The notes under the pieces: model-generated | The model's input: only the letters and a program-made list of their open reading frames with translations | Database searches by the model: none | Told to the model about the DNA's origin: nothing | Translations under genes and position numbers: made by a program | From: Paenibacillus sp. ACRRX | Lineage (GTDB): Bacteria; Bacillota; Bacilli; Paenibacillales; Paenibacillaceae | Reading direction: 5' to 3' | DNA: 64,000 nt | NCBI RefSeq assembly: GCF_022346885.1 | Contig: NZ_JAKRNK010000002.1 | Location: 1,054,001 to 1,118,000 of the forward strand | In this document: in pieces, positions 9,737 through 18,700 of the stretch | How positions within the stretch are numbered: the stretch's first letter is position 1 | Layout: every line of letters starts with the position of its first letter

Positions 9737-11143
9737 TTATTTCTCTTCGTGGTGATTTACAGCTTCGCGAACTACTACGCGAACACCTTCCACTTGTATA
9801 ACTTCCACTGACTTATCTTTGTCAATAAAAGTTCCATCTGTAACCACGTCCACCTTACGTTCACCAAACATGGCTGTTCCCGCTGGACGAAGCGAGGTTA
9901 AAGCAATCCCAATCTGATGCAGCAGCGTCTCCTCATTCAAATGCGAAACGTAACCTGCCTCAGCAGTCAGCTTATCTTTTAATATAAACTTGTTCCAAAT
10001 TCCCTTATGCTTAAAGATCCGTGCAGTTACAATGACAACAGCAACTGCCGCTACAAATGCAATCCCTAGTGACAACAAGGCGTTAGACGTATCGTACGCT
10101 GCACGTACGACTCCAGTAATCAGACTGGCTCCGCCCAATATACCCAGTATACCAAAGCTTGGTACAAAAAGTTCTAATGCCAACAACACCAGACCTATGA
10201 TGAATAACACGATTGTCTCCATTCCGGCCAGACCAGCAACGTATGCACCGAAGAAATAAAAAGCAAATCCAACAATGCCTAAAATGCCTGGTACTCCAAA
10301 GCCTGGTACGATAAGTTCGATGGCGACACCCGCTATACCAATAAATAACAAGATCGTAGCAATAATCGGGTTTGTTAAATATATCGCCAATTGTTCAGAT
10401 ACTTGCATATTAATTGGCATTAATTGAGTATCTTTAATTTGCGCTTGCTGCAGTACATTCTCAACGGAAGATGCTTCATATTCCGCATATCCGGACTTAA
10501 GTGCTTCCTTCGTGTTCATGGACAGCACTTCGCCGGGCTGCTTCGTCTTGTTGATGCTTGGCAAGTCAATCTTAGACTTTACATCAACCATCGCCTTGGC
10601 AATAAGACCATCACGACCATTCTTCTCGGCAGCTCCCTGCATCAAACTAATCCACATGGCGATTAGTTTAGGGTCCTCTACCAACTCATGGTTTCCGTTA
10701 ACAATCGCTGCTGAGCCGATTGCGCTTCCAGACGCCATCGCAATCTCATCGGCGTTGAGCGCGATGTAACTGCCCGCAGACGCTGCCTTGCCGTGTACAA
10801 ATACAATCGTTCGCAGCGGACTGTCTGCAATGAGCTGTCCAATCTTGGAGGCACTATCCAATCTCCCCCCTGGAGTATCCATCTCAATGACCACTGCTTC
10901 CGCTTGAAGCGCTTCCGCTTCTTGAAATGCACGCTTCATGAAGGTATGCATGACCGGATCAACGGTTCCCTTAAGTGGAATAACAACTACTTGCCCAGAG
11001 CCTGTCGATGCAACCTTAGACTGGGCTAACGTCTGCGCCTGTGCTTGCGGCACGATGCCTAATCCAGCCATACCTGCCACTACAAGCAGCAGCATTGCAC
11101 TTGCACATAAGCGCTTTATAAACTGCCAATGCAAATGTATCAC
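9737..11143 (-). CDS. yqeZ: NfeD-family membrane serine protease, YqeZ
   Basis: A 468-residue NfeD1b-type protein. It has a signal peptide (to about residue 36, AQA), a ClpP/SppA-like protease domain with the nucleophile region HGKAASAGSYIAL and a following ASGSAIGSA, four to five transmembrane helices, and a C-terminal OB-fold NfeD domain. The family is the genomic partner of flotillins (floA follows) and is thought to act in membrane microdomain organisation or quality control. Start is GTG 11143, with GGAGG at 7 bases. The separate terminator at 11251-11281 means yqeZ-floA is a transcription unit distinct from rpsU-yqeY. Confidence 0.92.
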   Translation of the reverse strand: MIHLHWQFIKRLCASAMLLLVVAGMAGLGIVPQAQAQTLAQSKVASTGSGQVVVIPLKGTVDPVMHTFMKRAFQEAEALQAEAVVIEMDTPGGRLDSASKIGQLIADSPLRTIVFVHGKAASAGSYIALNADEIAMASGSAIGSAAIVNGNHELVEDPKLIAMWISLMQGAAEKNGRDGLIAKAMVDVKSKIDLPSINKTKQPGEVLSMNTKEALKSGYAEYEASSVENVLQQAQIKDTQLMPINMQVSEQLAIYLTNPIIATILLFIGIAGVAIELIVPGFGVPGILGIVGFAFYFFGAYVAGLAGMETIVLFIIGLVLLALELFVPSFGILGILGGASLITGVVRAAYDTSNALLSLGIAFVAAVAVVIVTARIFKHKGIWNKFILKDKLTAEAGYVSHLNEETLLHQIGIALTSLRPAGTAMFGERKVDVVTDGTFIDKDKSVEVIQVEGVRVVVREAVNHHEEK

Positions 11144-11250
11144 CCCTCGACCTCCCCTTGCGTTGTATATATAAACGTAATCTTTTTGATCATACGAAGT
11201 AATACGTGAAAAACTACCTTAGCGTTTCAGGTTTACATGGAGCTGACAAA

Positions 11251-11281
11251 GAAAAAACACTCCTTGTAACAAGGAGTGTTT
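11251..11281 (-). terminator. Terminator of rpsU-yqeY
   Basis: A perfect 12-bp stem (11255-11266 with 11270-11281), 3-base loop, followed on the minus strand by TTTTTTCTTT. It is located 30 bases after the yqeY stop. Confidence 0.9.
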
Positions 11282-11311
11282 CTGTCTCATCGAAAAGTTG
11301 TCTTAATTCGC

Positions 11312-11755
11312 TTATTGCAGATGTTGTTGCACAATGGCATTGACAAGCTTGCCGTCGGCACGCCCCTTCACCTTAGGCATGAGGGCAGCCATTACTTTCC
11401 CCATTTCCGCCTTCGAAGAAGCACCGCTCTCTTGGATGGTCTCTTGTACAATGACTTGTAATTCCTCTTCGGACAGTTGTGCGGGAAGGTATACCGACAA
11501 TATGTCAATCTCTGCTTTAACGTTATCCACAAGGTCGAACCGACTTGCTTTCTCGAACTCTTGGAGGGCATCTTTCCGCTGTTTGATTTCACGACTCAGA
11601 ATCTCAAGCACTTCATCGTCATTCAAAGTTCTTTTTACATCTATCTCAACATTCTTGATCGCCGAACGAATCATCCGGATGGTGGAGAGTTTGAACTTGT
11701 CTTGACTCTTCATCGCTTGCTTCATATCTTCGTTCAATCTTTGGCTCAGATCCAT
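11312..11755 (-). CDS. yqeY: GatB/YqeY domain protein
   Basis: A 147-residue protein of the YqeY family, homologous to the C-terminal tRNA-binding tail of GatB. Function is unsettled; a tRNA or amidotransferase-related role is suggested by homology. Helical N-terminus ([22 protein letters not shown]) and C-terminal [20 protein letters not shown] are the family hallmarks. AGGAGG precedes the ATG. It lies 15 bases downstream of rpsU, the conserved pairing. Confidence 0.95.
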   Translation of the reverse strand: MDLSQRLNEDMKQAMKSQDKFKLSTIRMIRSAIKNVEIDVKRTLNDDEVLEILSREIKQRKDALQEFEKASRFDLVDNVKAEIDILSVYLPAQLSEEELQVIVQETIQESGASSKAEMGKVMAALMPKVKGRADGKLVNAIVQQHLQ

Positions 11756-11770
11756 TATTACATGTTCCTC

Positions 11771-11944
11771 CTAAAACTTTCTCTTACGAGCAGCCTCGGA
11801 CTTCTTCTTGCGCTTGACGCTTGGCTTTTCATAGTGCTTACGCTTTTTAACTTCAGCCAACACGCCATCTTTGGCGATGGAGCGCTTAAAGCGACGGAGT
11901 GCAGCATCGATTGTCTCGTTTTTGCGAACTTTAGTTTCAGACAC
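11771..11944 (-). CDS. rpsU: 30S ribosomal protein S21
   Basis: A 57-residue very basic ribosomal protein of the small subunit platform near the anti-Shine-Dalgarno helix. It begins (V)[19 protein letters not shown] and ends in a Lys/Arg-rich tail, exactly the family pattern. GTG 11944 is chosen because a GGAGGGAGGG site lies just upstream and the length matches; the longer open frame is not supported. It is followed closely by yqeY. Confidence 0.96.
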   Translation of the reverse strand: MSETKVRKNETIDAALRRFKRSIAKDGVLAEVKKRKHYEKPSVKRKKKSEAARKRKF

Positions 11945-12003
11945 CAGTTTTCCCTCCCTCCGACCAGACCGTTCCAAGAACAAATCACGGTTCATCAAAC
12001 TAC

Positions 12004-12033
12004 ATTATATGTGAAACAGAAATATAGTGTCAA
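12004..12033 (-). promoter_or_regulatory. Sigma-A promoter of rpsU-yqeY
   Basis: TTGACA (12028-12033) and TATAAT (12004-12009) on the minus strand, both perfect, separated by 18 bases. Transcription would start about 55 bases before the rpsU GTG. Confidence 0.85.
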
Positions 12034-12045
12034 CCTCGCGAATAC

Positions 12046-12088
12046 CAACTGTAAACAATTACGTATTTAACGTATTTTTTTACAGTTG
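12046..12088. repeat. Nested inverted repeat upstream of the rpsU promoter
   Basis: Outer arms CAACTGTAAA (12046-12055) and TTTACAGTTG (12079-12088) match over 10 bp, with an inner TACGT/ACGTA pair (12060-12064, 12070-12074). It lies 13-55 bases upstream of the -35 box and 37 bases after the hit stop. No T-run follows on the minus strand, so it could be a weak terminator for hit or a protein-binding site. Confidence 0.6.
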
Positions 12089-12124
12089 TTTCGCAATCTT
12101 GAACGGTATCTGGTTACTCCGTTG

Positions 12125-12475
12125 TTACGCCTTTGGGCCGACCAAATCTCCCAGAGATTCGCCGCCAAGCAAATGGTAATGAATGTGAAATACTAACTGA
12201 CCGCTATCTTTGCCGCAGTTGTTAACCAAACGGTAGCCAGTCTCAGCTACGCCCGTCTCACGCGCGATTTGTTGAGCTGCCTTATGCACTTCTCCGATCA
12301 ATGCGAAATCTTCGCCTTCCACATCGTTCATGGTAGCGATATGCTTCTTCGGAATAATGAGAATATGTACGGGAGCCTTAGGACCAATATCATGGAACGC
12401 AACTACATGCTCATTTTCAAATACCTTCTTGGAAGGAATAGAACCTTCGATAATTTTGCAAAAAATGCAATCCAT
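12125..12475 (-). CDS. HIT family nucleotide-binding protein (HinT-like)
   Basis: A 116-residue histidine triad hydrolase; HinT-type proteins cleave adenosine phosphoramidates. The triad HIHYHLL lies near residues 97-103, and the N-terminal CIFCKIIEG carries the two cysteines common in bacterial HIT zinc sites. Start is ATG 12475 after GGGAGG; the longer frame upstream is not supported. It sits alone between rpsU and a divergent gene. Specific substrate unknown. Confidence 0.93.
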   Translation of the reverse strand: MDCIFCKIIEGSIPSKKVFENEHVVAFHDIGPKAPVHILIIPKKHIATMNDVEGEDFALIGEVHKAAQQIARETGVAETGYRLVNNCGKDSGQLVFHIHYHLLGGESLGDLVGPKA

Positions 12476-12731
12476 TCTAGAATAACCTCCCTTTATGTAT
12501 GGCATACCTTTTACACTTGTATATAGATCAAAACCAGTGTTAAAGATCATTGCAAATAGGCTTGTCTTATTATAATACCGAAAAACGTTAAAAACGTCCA
12601 ATTTTTGCGAAATTGTGTTAGGCTAGTGCGATCTTGAGCTCTCGGTATGGACATGGACGCTAATATATTTGCACCCTATAATAAGTAGTACAGTTCAACC
12701 CACTATGCATGGGAAAGCAAGGAGATGGAGT

Positions 12732-13484
12732 ATGCCCTACAAAGTGCAGCTATTTGCCGGATTGGCCGATCTGGTTGGAAATTCAGAAGTATCATTAGCA
12801 AGTGATTCGCCTTCGCTTACTGTTGCACAATTAAAACAGGAGCTTAGCATGCTTTATCCTCGAGCGGAATATGCAATCCAACAATCATTTATGGCTGTTG
12901 ATCAGCGATATGCTGCAGACAGCCAATCTGTTACTGAAGTTCAAGAACTCGCTCTTATTCCACCTGTATCCGGTGGGGATGGGATTGTACCTCACGCAGA
13001 GCCAGATGCAGCCTCTATGAGCACGGAAGACGGTCGATACGAACTGACATACAACAAGATTGAAGTGGAGAAAGTTGCGGGAAAGGTGTCGCACCCAGAC
13101 CATGGAGCCGCCCTTGTGTTTATCGGTACTACACGTGAGCATACAGGCGGCAAGCGGACGTTGCAGCTGGATTATGAAGCTTATATCCCAATGGCGCTGC
13201 ATATGTTGTGTTCTCTCGGCGACGAAATAACCTCACGCTGGCCAGGTGCAGCAACGGCTATTACTCATCGACTGGGTACGGTTCATATCGGTGAATCAAG
13301 TGTAGTGATTGCCGTGTCGACGCCCCGCCGCACTGATTGCTATGAAGCAAGCCGCTACGCCATTGAAAGGTTAAAACAAGTTGTCCCCATCTGGAAAAAG
13401 GAGATATGGGAGGATGGTTCAGAGTGGGTAGGACACCAACTCGGACCCGGACCATGGAATCCCCTTGCTGGAGACAAGCCTTAA
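12732..13484 (+). CDS. Fused molybdopterin synthase MoaD-MoaE
   Basis: A 250-residue fusion of both subunits of molybdopterin synthase, which converts cyclic pyranopterin phosphate to molybdopterin. Residues 1-82 are a MoaD-type ubiquitin-like fold (MPYKVQLFAGLADLVG) ending PPVSGG, with Gly81-Gly82 where the free C-terminus would carry the thiocarboxylate. A linker of about 20 residues leads to MoaE, with FIGTTREHTGGK, LDYEAYIPMA and the catalytic-region HRLGTVHIGESSV. The Gly-Gly is internal, so cleavage is expected, as described for MoaX of Mycobacterium tuberculosis. ATG 12732 has AAGGAG 9 bases upstream. No other molybdenum cofactor genes are in the window. Confidence 0.92.
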   Translation: MPYKVQLFAGLADLVGNSEVSLASDSPSLTVAQLKQELSMLYPRAEYAIQQSFMAVDQRYAADSQSVTEVQELALIPPVSGGDGIVPHAEPDAASMSTEDGRYELTYNKIEVEKVAGKVSHPDHGAALVFIGTTREHTGGKRTLQLDYEAYIPMALHMLCSLGDEITSRWPGAATAITHRLGTVHIGESSVVIAVSTPRRTDCYEASRYAIERLKQVVPIWKKEIWEDGSEWVGHQLGPGPWNPLAGDKP

Positions 13485-13489
13485 TGCAG

Positions 13490-13522
13490 CTAACGGCATC
13501 CCGATGCAGGGAATGCCGTTAG
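13490..13522 (+). terminator. Hairpin after the MoaD-MoaE gene
   Basis: CTAACGGCATCCC (13490-13502) pairs with GGGAATGCCGTTAG (13509-13522) with one bulged A. No clear T-run follows on either strand, so it may act only weakly as a terminator between the convergent genes. Confidence 0.45.
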
Positions 13523-13547
13523 ACAGCTTGCTCTTGAATGTTGATTA

Positions 13548-14015
13548 TTATATCCATTTAATAAAAAAGCTCTGTCGAAGCTTCACTTGATGACGCTCCG
13601 CCCAATCTCGAATTGCGCTGATCCCTTCCTGTTCACCTTCTGTGAAATTGAAGCAGAGGTTCATCGGCACAAAACTTTTGCCTATCAACTTAACTCCAAT
13701 TGATGGTTTGTGACGGCCCATTATAATTACATCTCGAATCTCGCTCGCTTTATATGCGACTCCTTCAACCCATAATTCATCTTCTTGCAACGATAAGCTG
13801 CTCGGTTTACTTTTCATCTTGTGAATTACAAACCCCAGATAAGAAAGACACACGAGCTCCCACGCTGCAAGCGCCCAGATAACCTCAGCTACATAATTCG
13901 TTCTTAGCAACGGAAGTGCATTAAATAAGCTCGCAATCATTAGTATAACGACCGCCACCGCCTGTATGTTAGAAGTCGGGTACTGGATCTTAAACGGCTT
14001 GTTAGCTGCTGGCAT
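13548..14015 (-). CDS. Unknown protein with two membrane helices
   Basis: A 155-residue protein I cannot place. Two adjacent transmembrane helices (about 18-36 and 44-64) form a membrane hairpin. A cytoplasmic C-terminal domain of about 85 residues follows, rich in beta-strand pattern (SLSLQEDELWVEGVAYKASE, DVIIMGRHKPSIGVKLIG), which resembles the small PH-like domains attached to such hairpins. A TTGACA-like -35 box lies upstream near 14060. It stands alone, convergent with the MoaD-MoaE gene. Confidence 0.7.
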   Translation of the reverse strand: MPAANKPFKIQYPTSNIQAVAVVILMIASLFNALPLLRTNYVAEVIWALAAWELVCLSYLGFVIHKMKSKPSSLSLQEDELWVEGVAYKASEIRDVIIMGRHKPSIGVKLIGKSFVPMNLCFNFTEGEQEGISAIRDWAERHQVKLRQSFFIKWI

Positions 14016-14461
14016 GTCAACCGCCCCTTTCGTTATTTAGTCAATTGTAAGCGTTGTCAATATAGAACGGTAAAATTAAGTTAGAAACCAAGGCATGCCT
14101 CATTTTTCATTTTAAAAGTGAGATTGTTAAACATATGGTGTAAAAAGCAATGAGTGGGATGTCTAGGATAAGAGCGATAATGAGAAAATGAAGAAAGGTC
14201 AAGGAAGCAGGTGCTGCGGCTGATGGATATATAGCATTAATGGAAGTACTTAGATATAAATCGTAAGCTGCGAAAAGAAAAGCACTCCGTAACTTACATC
14301 AATCAGCGCTGCACTCCTGCTGCCTACACAAGATCTCCATCGCGGACTATAGTCAATCGGACTCGTTCACATTTTCGCCTTATTTATATCCATTATACTC
14401 CAAAGTTCAAACAATTGTCGATATTTTTTCATAAAAAAGACACCTATATTACTTTACACAC
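14016..14461. other. Intergenic stretch without a recognised gene
   Basis: About 450 AT-rich bases between the unknown membrane protein and the coat-like gene. Frames are short and broken on both strands. Apart from the probable promoter of the downstream gene near 14030-14070, I see nothing I can name. Confidence 0.5.
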
Positions 14462-14508
14462 AAAAAAACCTGATTTCACATTAGGATATCCCCTCTGCGA
14501 TAACCAGG
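14462..14508 (-). terminator. Probable terminator of the coat-like gene
   Basis: CCTGATT (14469-14475) pairs with AACCAGG (14502-14508), with one G-U pair in minus-strand RNA, and is followed there by seven T. It starts 37 bases after the stop at 14545. Confidence 0.55.
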
Positions 14509-14544
14509 CACGTTCGATAATAATTCATTTTTCATAGATTGATG

Positions 14545-15267
14545 TTAAGGTATTAAGCTTAAGGCAACCAAGGTTGCCAAAGGGAGAATGATGGGATTGT
14601 AGCCATAACCAGAGCCATAACCATATGGATTGTACCCTGGGTAGTAACCTGGATAGTAACCAGGGTAATAGCCTCCCCCATACCCATAATACGGCGGACG
14701 AGCATATGGCGAACCGTAATTGTGATAAGGATGATAGCCATATGGCGGTCTGTAAGATTGATCGCGGAACATATAAGGTGAGTAATTCCAAGATTGGCAG
14801 CCGCACATAGGCTGACAAGGCACTGGTTCCGAGTATCCCACCGGCAGCCCTGCCGAGGCATGTTGAGCATGCCCATTTGGGACCGCAAGATGAACAAATT
14901 GCTCATCAACGTGTGTAATCACACCTGTATAAGTATTGTTATCCACAGTAGTTAGCTGCACGTTTTTGTTGATATGCATTTTGCATAAATGAAACATGGA
15001 TGGGGTAGAAGCAGGTTCCAAATTATAATCAACTTGAGCTGCTGGAGATGCTGACTGCGGGGAGACGGGCACTTGACTTTTTATAGGAACAGACGGCGAT
15101 AGAGACGCTTGGTTCTTCGCTGGACTCGAGGTTGGGATTAGATTTGTTCCTTGATTTGTTCCTTGATTTGCACCTGCACTTGATCCTGTCCCTATCCCTG
15201 CTTTAGCCCCGTTTCCAGCTCCAGTTGGTTTTTCAATGATTGGGCCTGTCGATTTCTTTTTTTCCAT
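14545..15267 (-). CDS. Tyr/Gly/Pro-rich coat-like protein with Sm-like segment
   Basis: A 240-residue low-complexity protein I do not recognise by name. The N-terminal half is Gly/Ser/Asn/Gln-rich with a short tandem repeat (NQGTNQGTN). Residues near 105-145 form one compact beta-rich segment, KNVQLTTVDNNTYTGVITHV, resembling the Sm-like fold of DUF2642/YuzF-type spore proteins. The C-terminal third is Tyr/Pro/Gly/His-rich with YYPG repeats, then a final hydrophobic stretch. Cysteines cluster at QPMCGCQSW. Such composition is typical of spore coat or exosporium proteins; this is inference. ATG 15267 follows AGAGGAGG. A terminator-bearing RNA candidate lies upstream. Confidence 0.7.
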   Translation of the reverse strand: MEKKKSTGPIIEKPTGAGNGAKAGIGTGSSAGANQGTNQGTNLIPTSSPAKNQASLSPSVPIKSQVPVSPQSASPAAQVDYNLEPASTPSMFHLCKMHINKNVQLTTVDNNTYTGVITHVDEQFVHLAVPNGHAQHASAGLPVGYSEPVPCQPMCGCQSWNYSPYMFRDQSYRPPYGYHPYHNYGSPYARPPYYGYGGGYYPGYYPGYYPGYNPYGYGSGYGYNPIILPLATLVALSLIP

Positions 15268-15368
15268 AGTAACCTCCTCTTGATGCATGCAGAAGTAATC
15301 TGAATAATGCAGGATATTCGCCTAGGCCCAGAGGGGTGACAACTATTCATATGGCTCAAAATAAAAAC

Positions 15369-15503
15369 AAAAAAAAGACACCTCGTACCCTGCAAAACGC
15401 AGGCAGCGCTTGAACGCTGTGAGCGTATTTCTTCTGCAAACGAGTCAAAATGTTTACACAAGCAATACGATCACCGAGGTGCCATTCAATAAAGATGTCG
15501 GCT
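15369..15503 (-). ncRNA. Candidate structured small RNA or leader, unknown class
   Basis: About 135 bases with a dense predicted fold. A 9-bp closing stem (15475-15483 with 15377-15385) encloses a long arm (15464-15474 with 15419-15429, one mismatch, continued by 15452-15458 with 15435-15441). Two further hairpins follow (15405-15408/15415-15418 and 15389-15393/15399-15403), then eight T. In both the closing stem and the long arm one position is a G-U pair on the minus strand but an A-C mismatch on the plus strand, which fixes the strand. An extended -10 promoter lies just upstream. It resembles no riboswitch or 6S/SRP RNA I know. It could be a free RNA or the attenuating leader of the gene at 14545. 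Confidence 0.55.
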
Positions 15504-15509
15504 AACTGT

Positions 15510-15518
15510 ATTATAACA
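15510..15518 (-). promoter_or_regulatory. Extended -10 promoter of the RNA candidate
   Basis: TGTTATAAT on the minus strand: a perfect TATAAT (15510-15515) with the TGn extension. No good -35 box is seen, as is common for extended -10 promoters. Predicted start near 15503. Confidence 0.6.
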
Positions 15519-15635
15519 GTAGGTTGAAACTGTAACTGTGACAAAGCTCACATTTACTTCGTAATAATATCCATTTCGTTACAGCAAATGTACGACCAGA
15601 ATCAGCAAGGAATTAATAATTCTAATCACTGTTCA

Positions 15636-15743
15636 CTAAGTTCTCCAGTGAATAGAAGGCAAGAACCCGTCACTTGCATTAAAGGCCATCACATCGATAT
15701 CTGCTCCAAGCCCATATCCCTTTACATTACTGGTAATACACAC
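15636..15743 (-). CDS. Possible small ORF after sbcC
   Basis: A 35-codon frame from GTG 15743 with protein-like composition (VKGYGLGADIDVMAFNASDG). It begins 15 bases before the sbcC stop would be cleared and stays open upstream into sbcC as far as about 15790, without a better start. An AGAGG lies 11 bases before the GTG. It could be a small gene, a remnant of a larger one, or chance. In B. subtilis a small gene and the gerP operon follow sbcC, but I cannot match this peptide to GerP proteins. Confidence 0.25.
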   Translation of the reverse strand: MCITSNVKGYGLGADIDVMAFNASDGFLPSIHWRT

Positions 15744-15757
15744 TTTCGCTCTATCCT

Positions 15758-18700
15758 CTACATGCTCTCCAACATGATACGCGACCCTCTACCAGCTTGC
15801 TCCGCAGGCTGTACAACCAGCTTGCGCGGAAGCCGAGCTCTTAGTTCGGGCACATGGCTGATCACACCCACAGATAGCCGATCTGTATGCAGCTTCTCCA
15901 ATGCAGTCACAACCGTATCAAGTAATTCCGGATCCAACGTGCCAAATCCCTCATCCAAGAAGAAAAATTCGAGCGGATACATGCCTCTTAGCTGAATCTG
16001 CGCGGATAAAGCAAGGGCCAGCGCCAGTGATGTTAAGAACGTCTCTCCACCAGACAGCGTAGAGACAGGGCGTCGAATTCCGCCATTGGCATCGTCACGA
16101 ATAACAAAGCCACCACCCGAGTCCACTTCAAGCGAATATCGCTGCTTCGTTAGCACCTTTAGTCTTTCAGAGGCCGCTCGGCTCACTTGAAGAAGCTGCT
16201 CTTCCGCAACATACTCTACAAATGCATTACCCCTGAATACAGTTTGCAGCTGCTGCAGCCTGCTCAATAGCGACTGTCCTTCACTGCGCCGCTGCTCCAA
16301 AGCCATCCAACGACTATGCTTGCTGCGCAGCTGTTCCACATCTCGCTCGGCCTTTGCACGGCTTGACAATGCCGCCTCGTCTTGCTGCTGCGCAAGTTCC
16401 CAGGTCTCGACACATGCCTGCCAGTCCTCCTCGCTGATCTGAATGCCCTGCAGCTGCTCATCGAGTCTCCGCAATTGATTTGAAAGGTCTTGACATCGTT
16501 CATGATACTGCTTCACCTGCTGCTGCAAATCGTCGCGCTGCTGCATGGGCAGCAGCGAAGCTTCAGCTTCGGCTGCAGTTGCAAAGCCTGTCTTGTCTAA
16601 TTGCAGCTGCAGCTTGGCAGCTGCTTGCTCCGCACGCTCCACAGCCGATCGATACGCCTGTCTGGCTAGTGCAAGCTGTTCCTTGGCGTTGGCCTCAGCC
16701 AGACGAGCCGCTTCAACGGTAGCTGTAAGCTGTACCGCGTTGGCACGGATATCAGTTAATCGACGTTCAGCTTGTATAACCTGGTCTGTAATTGGTCCTG
16801 GCACCAGCCATGGCTCCACACGCTTGTCTAGATCTTCCATTATTCTGACCACACTTTGGAGCTCGGCATTACTTTGAATCACTTGTATCTCAGCTTGGCG
16901 ATGTTGAAGATCGCATACTCGATATTGCGCCTGTGTCTCTTCCAAATAGGTTACACTGCGGTCAATGCGCTGACGACAATCTTCCGCCTCCTGATCACGA
17001 AGCAGCCACTGTGCGCGCAGTTCATCCAGCTGCTCGTACGGCCATTGGCTATAATTTTCTTCGTATACACGACTCAACTCAGACACGCGTGAAAATAGGA
17101 CAGATAGCTGCACCTTAGTCTCTGCATGCACTGCCCGCGCAGACTCTCTTTTGGAAGACAATTGCTGCAGCTGCCATAAATGCGCATCCAATTGGCGAAT
17201 AAGTGAATCTTTCAGGCCGACAGATGATTCCAGTTCACTTGTTAATTGATCATGAAGTGTCCCGATCATTTCAATCTGCTCAGACATCTCCTCATATTGT
17301 TGCTGACCAGCAGCAACTGTTGTCATTTCGCTTGCCCATTCTGATTCCAGAATAACGCAAGCTCGCTTTACTTTTTCGACCGTAACAGCTGCATCAGGGT
17401 GTATGCCGGATGTATTGTCAAATTCCCCACCCGTCACAGTATCATCGCTATTGCTGTTCTCCAGTCCTGCAGCAATCTGTTCAGCCAGCTTGTCTCCCAG
17501 TAGTGCCGCAGTTTTGCTGCCAACATCCGCAAGCCGCTCTCGCAATTCTTGACGGAGTATGACACAACGCTCAGACGAAACTGTTGATTCAGTTAACAGT
17601 GATTTGACCTGTTCACGCAGCTGCTGACATTGCTCCAGCAGTTGTTCCCCAGCTGCTCGCTGGACCCGATAGCTCTCGATGTCAGGAGTAGGATCTACGT
17701 GCGCACGATTAGATGTATGATCAACCGATCCACATACGGGACACGGCTCTCCAGTCGTCAAGCTGCTGGCAAGCTCAGCAGCCAGTAATGATTTCGTTCT
17801 GTGCTGGACATGCTGTGCAGCCCAAGCTGACAAGCCATTCAGCCGATCAGTCAGCAGCAGCAGCCGTTTGCCATTATCTTTCCATTGCCGCTCTTTCCAT
17901 GACACAGATTGACGCCAAGCCGGTACCGGGTGCCCCCACTCTACAATGTTCAGGACTTCTTGCCCAATCTCCTGCTCAATTGTATTTACAGCGTTAGCCT
18001 GTAGTTGATTGAGCGCTTCTAACTGCGCAGCATTAGCTTGCAGTTCAACCAAACGCTCCTTTGAAAGCCATGCTAATTGAAATGCTTCACGTTCAGCCAA
18101 TGGCCGATCCAACGTCTTTAACTGTTGTTTTAATTCAGCTTGTCGGGTACCCGCCTTGTCGATAAGCTGTGTAAAACGTTCGATCTCTACGCCCGACTTC
18201 TTAGTTGTCTCCTGTGCTTGTGCCAGCACAAGCTGTGTTCGTTCAGCATCTTGACGCAAACGCACAAGCTCCTCATGCCACTCCGCTGCCTGCTTTAGCT
18301 GCTCGATTCGATGAAGCAGCACAGGTTCTTGCTGCTCTCTTGCAAGCAGCGCTTTGTTTGCGGCATGCTCTGCTGCCTTGCATTCCTCTTCACTTGCTGC
18401 AGCAGCAAGTTCCGTTTGCTTAAGCTTAGCCTCATCCTGCAGCAATTGGAGCTGCGACTGTCCCGCTTCTTGTGCATACGGAGCCAGCAATTCTGCTTCC
18501 GCAGATCTTTTTAACTGTAGCTCATGGGTCGTTACAGCATCTGCTTGCTGCTCCAATTGAGCCAGTTGATTTGCGATGCTGACGCGATCGGCTTGGCGAT
18601 CTCTTTGCTCAGCAAGCTTTTGATATTGTAAAGCAGCTGCCTCTTTAGCAGCACGTGCCGCTTCTGCCACTGCGGCTGCGGCTGTCAACTCAGACTCTAC

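Noticed and set aside
14625-14700. Regular short DNA repeats resembling a repeat array
   Set aside because: They are the coding repeats of the YYPG tail of a protein, in frame, not a CRISPR or satellite.
15588-15995. Plus-strand open frame across the end of sbcC
   Set aside because: It runs antisense to the sbcC coding sequence, lacks a ribosome site and has no recognisable motif.
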